Shown: positions 50,331 through 62,300 of the stretch, piece after piece | Layout of the letters: the number at the start of each line of letters is the position of its first letter | Position numbering within the stretch: position 1 is the stretch's first letter | The notes under the pieces: model-generated | What the model saw: the letters and a program-made list of their open reading frames with translations, nothing else | What the model was told of the DNA's origin: nothing | Database searches by the model: none | Translations under genes and position numbers: made by a program | Assembly (NCBI GenBank): GCA_020698575.1 | Contig: CM036250.1 | Location: forward strand, 26,673,500-26,737,499 | DNA length: 64,000 nt | DNA from: Bostrychus sinensis | Taxonomy: Eukaryota > Chordata > Actinopteri > Gobiiformes > Eleotridae | Direction: 5' to 3'

Positions 50331-53300
50331 GTACAGTATATGCATAAAGTAACATTTTCCTGCCTTAAAGTAATAACACAAATAGCATTGATTACCTGTA
50401 ATGGTGTGTGTTTATAAGCTTTTTAAATTACCTGTAAGACATTATAACTGTATCTGATTATATCTGTTTTTATTATAGATAAGATCATCAAGAATGCTTC
50501 CCCAAATCCAGTCAAACCGCTGGAAGAAGCAGAAAAACTCAGCGTGGACATATTGAAAACAAATGTATTATTCAATGAGGATAAGGAACAGGAGGATAAA
50601 ACCAAGAAAACACCAAATCTAGATCAAGACACACTTAAACCTTTAAAAACAGCTGAAAACCAAGAATCACACTTAATTACACCAGCGGAGGAAGCAGAAA
50701 AATGCGTGAAGGAAACACATTTAAAAACAAATTTTGTAGGTGTTAATAATTACTCCTTGGTGAGTTTGCTACCACAACCGCATTCTAATAATCTTAACTA
50801 CTATTACCTGAATGTGCCTCAAGTACAGGGAGCAGAAAAACTCGGAAAGGACTATTTGAAAGACAACAGCATTAAATTGACACCTGCTAATGTAAAAGAG
50901 CTTGTGGAGGACAAGCCTAAGATAACCAGTCATATCCATCAACCATGTTTGAACCCACAAGTTGCACAAACTACAAACCCAGAATGCAGAGCAAACAAAG
51001 GTGCTGACATTCCCTATATTTCCTCTAATAACTTTTCTCAACCATTATACTGCCTTTATGTCACTCCAGTGAAGCAACCACAGCTAGTGGGGATGTCCTG
51101 CAATGAGTACAAATGATGTAATTTTGATATCTGATACTGAAGATAAGCCTGTGGAGGGTACAACAACATCAACGCCAAAAGAAAACAAACATGACAATCA
51201 GAAGAGGCATGTACCATCAGGACCCACCAGCACTCAAAAATCACCCACTTTAAATTCAAAAGTATGTCCCAGCGATCTGAAAGAAGTCTGCTCACAAACT
51301 CCATACTGCCTTTATGTGGACATGGGGTTAGAGTTGGATAAAAACTCGTGTGTGGTTCTCATTGGCTACTTCGACCGAGTGTCAGGGGCAAGTGTAGTGA
51401 AAAAGCTAGACACCTTATGCATCAATCAATCCCCTACTGAACAAACAGTACAATCAGTAATTACGAAACACACAGCTAATGCTGCTGCAGACCTCCTCAT
51501 TTCATTGCTCAAAAAATCAGAGCTCCCCTTGGACAACTTTAAGGTGTTTTATTGCAATATTCCTGAACCAGAAGTAAACTGGATGGTTGTACGGAAGCTA
51601 ATGGAATTAAACCCGCATTTGGTGTCTCTGGGCGGCCTCGCGTGTATGGCAGGAGGTGCTTGCCAGATTGCTCTCTTTGAATGCTATAGCCATGTGGTTG
51701 ACCTGATCAATGATATCCACCACTTTAAATTGCCCAACTTAACAGGTACAGATTATGACATAATGCTCCCAATTTCCTTACAATACTCAGCCCTGATCGC
51801 CATTATTCAAAACATGTCTGACCGCTGGGTAGAACTACAGAAGTATTTCAAGACTCTGCATGAAAATGTCGGGGCAAGCCGGCTGCTACGAATCCATAAC
51901 CAACTGCAGGAGCATACAGTAAGGCTAGACTTCCTGTTTCTCTCTAATGCTTTGGATCCCTTCAGAAGCTTCCAGGATTTGCAAAAAAATAAGACTCGGG
52001 ATATGGTTGTGGAGCTGCAGATGACTTCCATGTTGGTTCATGCCTATGCTGCAAGTATTTTTCAGCCCTCAGCTGCAGACCAGTTTGTCAGAAAGAAGGA
52101 TCTTAAAAAGCTGTTGGTTAGTGACAAGGAGCTGCTCCCCATGTCAAGTGTTAATGTAGGTTTTCAAGCCAGAAAGTATTTGTCATCGCTGTCTTTTGAC
52201 GTCCTTGGAGAAGTTCAGAGGAATACATTTTTGACAAAAGCTGTGCGCTTCTACCAAACGACCTTAAAGATTTTGGTTGAAAGCCTTCCTGGACAGCTTA
52301 GTCCACTCGCAATGAGGAATATTGGGACACTGCTGAAACATCCCCATAATCTGATGGTAAGATTTTTTTTTATTATTCAAGTACAGTACAAGTTATCAAA
52401 AGTAGTTGCATGTTTATACATATACAATAATGCATTTTAAATCACAAATCTTGTTTGATTTTAAATGACAAATCTTGTTGTTTAAGAAATTAAAGTGTCA
52501 TCCGTTAATAATTTGTATTCATTCATACATCTTCATTATTCTTGTTTGAGGCTATCCTAGCCGCTTTGGGCCTGAGGCAGGGTACATGCTAGACAGTGGC
52601 CATTTAGTCTCAGAACTTACCCCATTATTTGCTTTGTATTATTGCGTTGTATTACATATCACTACTGTCATATATGCATTTTTAGATGTCCCAGTGTGTG
52701 TAAGTGTCAACGATGTGAGAATGACTGGAACAAACTGGCCACTGTCCAGGGTGTACACTGCCTAAGGCCCATAGTTGCTGGGCTAGTCTCCAGCCACCAC
52801 AAACCCTAACAGGAATAAGCAGAGGATACATTTTAGTTCACCACATCATGGTTTCTCTTGCAATAGATTATTAAATAAACAGTTTACCTCACACTGCTTC
52901 CTTTTGTGTTGCCCAATCCAGAGTCAAGAAGTATCCAGTGTTCAGCTCACAGAGTTGGGTTGTCAGTTGGGTGTGTGTAAGACTGACTCGTCAACTTCAC
53001 AGCTCGCAAGTGAATATGTCAACTACATCCAAATGGCAAACAACGGGCACAGGAAGGAGGTTGCAGCGGAAGAAGGTCTCCGGTGGGTGAAGGTAAAGCA
53101 ACAATAAAATACAACAATGTAAAAGATCTGCCCATCTGCCTTTGTCAATCAGTATCAGGTTATAAATGTAATAATCTTAAATCATACAGGTGTTGGACAG
53201 CTTGGCATCGTTCCCTGTTTTGTATAAGCTCATCCTGACGCTCCTGGCTTTTCCACGCTCCCTACAGTTGAAACAGATTTTTAAGGTGAATTTTAAACCA

Positions 53301-56300
53301 CACTACATATCAGAGTGGACACAGATTAAACTACTACTGTTACTACTGCCTGTAGTCCAATGCCATTTGAATAGTATACAAGTCCCAGTTTTGTTAATAA
53401 TGGTTCAAAGTTTTTTGAGTGAATGAATGTGAGAGTGAATGGGTGTATATTAGTGTGTGTCTCTGTAGCAGCCTTGTGACCATTCTTCAGTGTGTTTCCC
53501 GCCTAAGGCCCATAGTTATACGGACAGCCTAGCCTGGCTAGGCTCCAGAACACCCTCTAACCGGTGCCATGATAATGAGATAATCTGTGTTATTGACTTC
53601 ACCTGTCAGTGGTCATAATGTTCAGCCTGATGGTGTATGTATTTTTTCAGCCACAGAGGAGAGGTCTTCCTCCCAAAGCCCTAATGCACAAAAGAGGCAG
53701 AACAATAAGATATCACCAGCACAGGCCAGAGAGAGAGAGAGGAGAGGGCAGCTCCTCTGAAGAAGACCGATCTCAGCACCAACCCAGTCGACCCCCAGTG
53801 ACTCCCGGTCCTACTGTAAAACAAGCACAGGACACAGAGAACTCTGAGTATACCGACAATTCATCAGGTAAAGCACAGCTGGCAAAATGTATTCTTAAAT
53901 CAGCCTCAGCGAAGGGTGGTAGGGCTGCCGAAGTCCCACGAATAAATGGCAAACACTGTACTGTAATTTATGTCCTTTCATTTTAGATGTGATTGACGTG
54001 ACTGAAGCCTGCAAACTAACATTTCAAGGTGCCAAAAAATGTAAAGGTACCAAATAAACTACTACTACATTTGGTTACCTAAAATATATTGTGTTTATGG
54101 TTTTGAGTACCTTGTATTGACTTGCCTTTTAAAACAGTTTCAAATGGCATTGCACCCAAAGCTGAAAAACCTGAGTCTGTCTATATATTGGACAGTGAAG
54201 ATGATCAATGCAAAAGCAGGCCGACAACAGTCAAACCAACTAACACAGCACCTGCACAAGTAAGATGCACTCATTTTATCACTATTGTCACATTTTGGCC
54301 TTTTATACTTGCATTTCACAGATACTTCAGGCTTTGTAGTTAATTGTGCTTGGGGTTTGACTAAGCAGTTTTTGGTCTGGATCATCTGAACTGTGACTTG
54401 ATTCACCTCTATGCACACATTCAATATTAAATTAGTCTGCATGTCCTGCCTGCGTTGCCGTGGGTTCTCTCCAGTTTCCTCCAACGGTTCAAAAACATGC
54501 ATGTATACAGTAGGTGAATTGGTGACTCTAAATTAGGGTTGTCAGAAAAATTGATAGCAAGATATTAATTGATACTAAAACGGAAAAGTATCAATAATGT
54601 GACATCTTTACCTGCGCCGCAGAAACACAAGGCGCAGGTAAAGTAGTTTCTGGGATAGGCTCCAGTTACTTGCGACCCCGAATGGGAATAAGTGGAAGTT
54701 TAGTTCATTAGAGATGGCACTTTGAAAGCCAAATATTTTCTTTGGTGGTACTTGGAGTAAAAAGTTTGAGAATTGTGCAATAGACAACAAGCAGACATTG
54801 TTTTAATCTGGCTACATATTATTTTTAATTTGTCTTATACAGAAGCAGCAAGGGGAGCTAGTCCTGATCTACTTGGAGGACGCTGTGTCTTGGCCTGGTG
54901 TTACAGTACCAAGCTTAGAAGATAATCAGGAACCAGACATGAAAAAAGTAGAGTGGTATGGACATAATATGACTTCAGAGGTAAGATTTTTTGACATTGT
55001 TTGTCAGATGTTTTCAAGTTTCACAAGTTTGATTTCTAGCACTATGTAGGTCAGCTTGTTTTTACATATACATTTTCTCCTGTTCTAGGTCTGCATAGAG
55101 TATCTGCGATCATTTGCTGACTTTGCCAAAAGCTTCTCCCAGAACACCTTTGCAACCGTTGCAACTTACAAAGAAGCTGTATTTTTGTCACTAAGGGTTT
55201 GTTTGTATATTTTTTTATAATGAGTAAAATATTTGCCTTCAAAATACAGTAGGTATTTATTTTCTTGCATGAATCTGCTTTTACTTTTAGGAGGCGAGTT
55301 CCCGTTGTCAGAAGCAATTTTCAGCGTCGTTCAGTGACAAAGATGAAATTCTGTCTGAGATGTTGGACTGGGCTTTTGGTGGGTTCAAACCAATGGGACC
55401 AAAGGGATTTCAACCAGCTGTATTAGGTACAGTATAATGGTGTTTCCTTAGATTTTTTCCCCCAATCTCTGGATTTTCCATATTGGGTGAAAAAACATAG
55501 ATGGCCTGCTCTAAGAATAGTAGTAGTTGGTGCAAGTAATACTTTTAACTAGAAACTTCACACAACCCATGTTAAAAAATGTAATAAATATATGATATAT
55601 TAGTAACATTAGTATTTTGAAGGTACAGCTTGTAGCTTTGTGTTGGCATTTAGTGGTGACACTGCAGATTGTCACCATCTACATGCCCAGAAGCCCAGTG
55701 AAAAAAGTCAGCCTAGTTAAATATTATGTAGTTAAAAATTAATTGCAATTATCCTCCCTGAAATGAACATACTTACCCACCAGCAGTACTCACTTTGTCC
55801 GCTCAGTTGTAAAAAGGAAATGGCTCCTTTCAACTTGATTCAAAGTAAATTTTTGTTTTAAGCGAATGATAGACTGCTGAAAACATATTGTAGTATTGAC
55901 CGACAGTATACCACGTCCACAAAATTTTACCTAATGCACCTACAGTACTTTGTGTTTTAGTGAGGTATTAAAATAGTACATTGTGTGTTTCTTCTTTTTT
56001 TTTTGTTGTTGTAAAATTTTCCAGGAAAAGTTAGGAATGGTGTGGATCTATAATACTGTTTGGATCCAGTAGTGTTTCAGGGGATTCTGTACAATTTTGA
56101 GATTTAGACCTAAGATATGAACTTCAGTTACTAAAAGAACAAATGATTAGTTTTAGTAGATTCTTTACCATTGTGAGATATAAAGGTTTTGTGGCTCAGT
56201 TGAGTGAGCATTTATCCTTGAACTAGAAGATGTTTGAATTTGAGTCCAGGTCTTGTTACTTTACCATTTTATCATGAGTGCGTTGGCAGATGTCTACTCT

Positions 56301-59300
56301 CTTAAAGTGCTTCCAGTTTTGATGGAGTGATCTTGTCAATTTTTGTGCATTAATACACCTTTCTGTTCATAGTCTTTCTTAATAACCTGTCTAGGACTTT
56401 TGCTCAACACTGTATGCACCGCCTTTGTTACAAATGTGTATTCTTGTTTTATCCAGAGGAAAAGAAGAATACCATTGACCAAGCCTCAAATTCAACAAAC
56501 ACTAAAGTCAGTACAAAAGACCTACCGAGGTTGTCCGTGTCATTGTACAAACTTCCACTGGCGGTCTCGGACAAGGCTGGAGGAGCCGATTCTGCTGAAA
56601 AAGATGGAAAGAGAAAAAGTAAATCTGGGTGGAAAGGAAAGGGCCCGAGGAAGAAAAGCACTTTATTTGAAGGCTTCACTGTAGACACTGATATGTCACC
56701 AGACTTTGTGCCTTTCAAGAAAAGACCCTACACCAAAGTTGACCAATCAAATAAGACCAACGCGCAGAATGTCTACACCCAACCAGACCAGAAACTCAGA
56801 GGTAAGACTACACAAAGCTTGACTCAAACAAAACAGTTAAATCATTGTAACCAAAAGGAATGGTATAGGTTGAAAGTTGAGCTTAAAATTACTTTATTCA
56901 ACAGGGTATCTTCAAGGTCTTAAAAGTATTAAAAAGGTATTACATTTATTTAGGGTTAGGGTTAGTGTCAAAACCAAGGATTTAAAAGTATTACATTTTA
57001 TAAGCAGACCAGGCACAGTGGTGGAAGAAGTACTTCAAGTCTGTACTGCTGCAACTACTATTACTACTGGTGTCCCGAAACCTGCCTCTCATGCTTACTA
57101 AATACAAAATGGCAGGTATTCAGATTTGTTGTTCTTCAGTTTTCAAATTGCAAAATAATTGACATTTAGCTTTTTATTGTTGAAGGCAAAATGTGAATCC
57201 ATAAATATACAGGTATACACTAGGGCTGCACAATATATAGTAGTATGAAATTATTGTCATTGCGGTATCAGTAAACGCAATATCTGTATTGCGAGAAATT
57301 TATCACAATAATGTGATGGTTCTCCATGTGACTTATTTTTCTACAGAACCTTAAAAAATGACCAAATATCGCCAATCAGCATAATTATTGCAATATTCAA
57401 CATAGTTATTGTTGCGTATGTTTTCTAATATTGATGCTTGATCTATTTTTTTTAAATGGCAAGCCACATTTGCGTAATTTGGCACTAGTCACACATTGTC
57501 CTACGTACATTTGTGTAGGTTTCTGTATCTTTCCTCTGTTACACTGACTTAATGCTTGTGTTGTTCCAGAGAGGATCATACGTAGAATTATGGAGCTGAA
57601 ATTAGACATTGAAGGTGAGTATAGAGGAAGAAACAATGATTAAATCTTTCCTTTGTTCATACTCATGCAGCTCTGTAATATCTATTTTGTTTTTACAGAT
57701 TTTTGCTTATGTTGTGGCACCGAGGATATTGTGATATTCCACCCTCTTTTTAAAGGCAGTCTGTGTTTGGAGTGTAAAGTAAGGCACTAAAGAAATCTAG
57801 CTTATGAGTTTTGGAATATTTGTGATGTGTCATGTTGACTTTTGGTGACATGTCATTTCAGAATAACTTCACAGAAACCTTGTATCGGTACGATGAAGAT
57901 GGATACCAGTCCTACTGCACCATATGCTGCTATGGGATGGAGGTCCTATTGTGTGGCAATGATAGCTGCTGCAGGTTTGTTTGTGCTGCTTTCTGCATTT
58001 TATGCAAACAATTCTAAGGAAAGGGCTACACAGTATACTAGATGTATCGCAGTATTGTTTTAGTCCTCCATCTTTCATTCAAGCATGTTTGCATAATCCT
58101 GTATGCTGGGGCGCTGCCCTTCTCGAGAGCTGAAAACACTATGTAGAAACCCAGCCTTCTCCAGCAAGCACTCCCGCACTGTTTGTGTAAAGCACATTCA
58201 TGTACTAAACCACATGCACCGTCCCCAGACTCATTTTGATGATTTCAGCGCTTAAATTGCCATCACAAAGAAGCAGTCAGCTCATTTATTTATGTGCTAG
58301 CGTCATGTTGCTAATAGACATTTTATGCTCTGTCTATTACCCACCGTTGCCACCATGGGGCGACAGAAACATAATCCAAGCGTTCTACAAATTGCAAGTA
58401 ACAACTTCCCAAAGAAGATGTTTTCCATAAATATACATTATTTTAAGTTATAAAACATGAAATACTAATGCAAAGGTGGCCAACACTATTTCAAAAAACT
58501 GAAAGAAAAAAAAAACATAATATAGGTCCTTTTAATATTTGTAACTATCCCCATCCCGGTTTATCACTTGTTTTTTTGTGCAGGTCTTTCTGTACAGACT
58601 GCCTTAACATCCTCGTCGGTGAAGGAACTTTTGACTCTCTGAAGGACTTGGACCCGTGGATCTGTTACCTGTGCCAGCCTCACCAGACCCACGGCGCTCT
58701 GACCCCCCGCCAGGACTGGAGCGTCCGAGTCCAGGAGCTATTCGCCAACAACAGTGCCATGGAGTTTGTAAGACATTAACTATATTTGGGGCGCCTCTTT
58801 CGACCGAACCTCTCAAGAGACCACATGGACCTTGTTTTGGTTCCTTCCTCAGGCTATTTGTACTTTGCATTTTCTTTTCTACCCATTTTACAGTCACAAA
58901 ATAAAGGCAGAATTAATTTATTTTTTGCCAAGTTTGATATTTTTTTATGCCATTTTAAATGTCTTTGCATTTCTTTTGGCACTAAAAAGATTGATATATT
59001 GTTGTAAAAATGCAATGTTCAGTATTGTTAATAAATGTGTAAACACAACATGAATAGGGTTTTATCACTTACAAATTCAAAACACATCTGCCCCACATTT
59101 ATGTCCAACAGGAGCCTCACCGAGTTTACCCTTCCATACCGGCCAACCTTCGCCGACCCATTCGAGTCCTCTCACTGTTTGATGGGATAGCAACAGGTGT
59201 GACTTTATAATGACTAACTGCATGTCTAAGTAACTCACAGTAACTAACCATGTTGAATCTAACCCAACTGTATACTACCTTCATAACACTCGTCTATACT

Positions 59301-62300
59301 GGACAGCCTTAACAGTATGACCACCTGCTGACCCTGTGTAGGTTTGTCACCAAAACAGAAGCAGTTCTCATCCTGTAGTCAGTTTATAGTTTAGTTTATT
59401 CTTTATTTGACAGGCACCATGTACAAAAAGCATTAGTTTCACAAGAGAAGAAATGCTGTGTACCAGATTTAGCTGCAAGTATTGGTTCTCAAGTGGTCTG
59501 AGTGTGTTTTTTTTCCATTACATGTCATTAAAATTGTATTTAGATTTCAAAAATGCCAAACATTCAAACCAAAGTCAACGTCACTGCTTGAGTTGGTAGA
59601 GCAATTCCTCTTCTAACCAGAAGTTTTGCGCTTAAAACCTTACTCCCAGCATTACATACTCATCACTGTGTCCATGTGCAAGACACTTGACTCTCTTTGC
59701 CTCCTGAGTCTGCATACACTGGTGTATGAATGGGTGACTGGTTCCTTGCTGTAAAGCGCTGCAAGTGCCCATGTTTGGTAGAAAAGAGCCATTTGCTTTT
59801 GGATCTCGACCCACCATTTGAGAACCACTGGCTCAAATGATGCATTACCTTCTTAATATGTTACACTAATGCATGAAATATATTTACTGCGCCTTGTCAT
59901 AATGTTATCTCTGATTCTGCTTGATGCATGCATAGTGATGGCTCTCATATATAGTCCTTTTCTTTCAGACTAACATTTTTTTCTATTCTTTATTTTTTAT
60001 CTGTCTAGCGAATACAACACCCAGATGACTGCTTTTTAACCTCAATTTGATTGTGAATGAGTACCTTTGTTCACCCTTTCTGCTGCTTCTTGAACTTGTC
60101 ATAAATCTTTAGGCTACTTGGTGCTTAAAGAGCTAGGTTTCAAAGTGGAGAAATACGTTGCGTCAGAGGTTTGCGAGGACTCGATTGCTGTGTCAACTGT
60201 GAACCACGACAGGAAGATCATCCATGTCGGTGACGCCAGGTTTATCACCCAAGAACATGTATGTCAACATAAAACACTAATGTTTTTCCAGATTACAGTT
60301 GTATTTTCTTTTGCATGTACTACTGTAAAAAGTTGGTTAGTTGAGGTTGTGGGTTGCGTAGACCTGAGTATTTTAGGCTGGTGTTCATAATATTATGCCT
60401 GTTTGGTGCACGCAAATTGGTTGAGGTTGTTACTCATCCTTCAGACTTTATTTTTACATACAGTGGAGATATAATGGGGCATAGAGATAACCTTATAGAG
60501 AATACTTATATTTGGGTAAAAGCTAGCACTGTGTGACTATCTTCCCAATGTTCAAGAAGCTAATAATATTGAAACAAGTCATCCACCTCAAAACAGTGTC
60601 CTAACCCAGTAGTGAAATAATATAGTTTCACTCATTCACTGTCCCATTGCCTTTTTGTTCTGTGTATTTATGTGTTTTTATGTGCTTTGTTGTCACTTTT
60701 ATTTTAATTATCAAGTGTTTTGGTCCCTTTTTTTTGGCAAATACAGCTCAGCCAGTGGGGACCGTTTGATTTGCTGATTGGTGGGAGCCCATGCAATGAC
60801 CTGTCTATTGTCAATCCTCTGCGAAAAGGTCTATATGGTGTGTATTTCAATTCTGCTCTTTGAACACTGACAAAATACTAGGCTTCCTATATTATGATAA
60901 TGTCACAAAAAAAGAAATGTGTATTTATTAAAACACTCTTAGTTGCCAGCATTTTTCACCGCTTACTAAACGTTTTACACAGTAACTTGTACGTCCAAAC
61001 CCAACACATACTTTGCTGTAATGTTGTGTTTTCTCCTGCAGAGGGCACTGGGAGGCTGTTCTTTGAGTTTTACCGTGTCCTGCAGTTGTTGAAGCCGAAA
61101 GACGAAGACCCCAGGCCGTTCTTCTGGCTCTTTGAGAATGTAGTGTTTATGAATGTGCACGACAGACTCAACATCTGCCGCTTCCTTGAGGTTTGTCACT
61201 TTTTTGTTATTATTATGGTTAATTTGTACTATGGCTGAACAATTTTGGAAAGAAATCTGATTGCTTTCTTTTTTATTTTTGTTTCACCCTCTATTAGCCC
61301 AGAGTAGCCAAATCATCTTATGTTTTTGGTAGGCCAAGGTCATATACTAGTTATACTAGAAATTAGTGCACATTGATCAACTTATCAGCAGTGAGCATTA
61401 ATGTATGCAAATATGCCAGAGAAAGCACAATAGCTGAATTTATTCCTTTATTCCTAAGGCAGGTACCATAACATCATACTTACAGACATAACATCATATG
61501 TAGACATATTACACAGAACCACAAAGACCAGACCGGAAGGTAATAGGCCACCATGAACAGACAACAGATGAGAAAGTAATTTACATATGGGTACAGGACT
61601 GGTTTGTTTACAGCCAATGTTTAAGCTTAAGTTAATTTGTTAGTGTTTTTTGTAAGTTTTTTTTATATATAAAGTCCCTTAATGGAGGGGCAAGCCCATT
61701 CAAAGCCTTGAAAACAAAGCAGACATACTAACTATCCAAGTCTAAAACTCTATACTTATTCAGGATATTACAATAATGAAAATGTATAGGCTTTCTGTCT
61801 AGAGTTTTCAGTGTTTTCTTGAAGAGACTTGGTTTGAATGTGCTCTCTGTCGTATAAGAGCGAGTTGTATAACAGTAAGTTATGTGAGTAAATATCTTGA
61901 CATGCCTGTAAGCCTTTGCTGACTCAAAAGTCAGAAAAGAAAAGTTGAATTTTGATGCTTTTTCACATGTTGCTTAAATGTTGGTGTGGCTGTGGTCTTT
62001 GACTCAAATCTAAGCTTAAACTGTTCAACAATAGCTGGTGTATCCTGCCCTCTGCTGGCTGCCATGAGAAAAACATGTAGACACGCACAGCCAAAGTGGT
62101 AAAGATATACTGTAGTTGGGAGGGAACAATAATAATGGCCTTTGTGCATTGACAATTGTATTTTACAGTGCAACCCAGTGCTGGTGGATGCTGTGAAAGT
62201 CAGCCCTGCCAACAGGGCACGCTACTTCTGGGGAAACATCCCTGGGATGAGCAGGTAGACCACTTATTCTGTATTTTAAAGTTTTTAAGTCATAATCATC

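Noticed and set aside
50760..51069. A cryptic intron (donor at 50760, acceptor ending 51069) to repair the frame
   Set aside because: Splice sites look plausible, but the frame entered meets TGA at once in the needed phase and TAG at 51085, so it does not restore reading.
51103..52440. The 445-codon frame as an independent gene with its own start at 51103
   Set aside because: It ends in phase at a good donor (52356) that joins the methyltransferase exons, and it has no own promoter or 5' exon; still possible by re-initiation, so noted as a finding rather than a gene.
53190..53426. Leu-rich frame as a membrane segment
   Set aside because: Only 53190-53285 is exon; the hydrophobic part fits the hAT dimerisation helix rather than a membrane span in a nuclear protein.
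57950..58600. Cys to Ser change in CCRSFC of the ADD as a broken zinc site
   Set aside because: By PHD spacing the changed Cys is between ligands, and the true ligand cysteines are retained.
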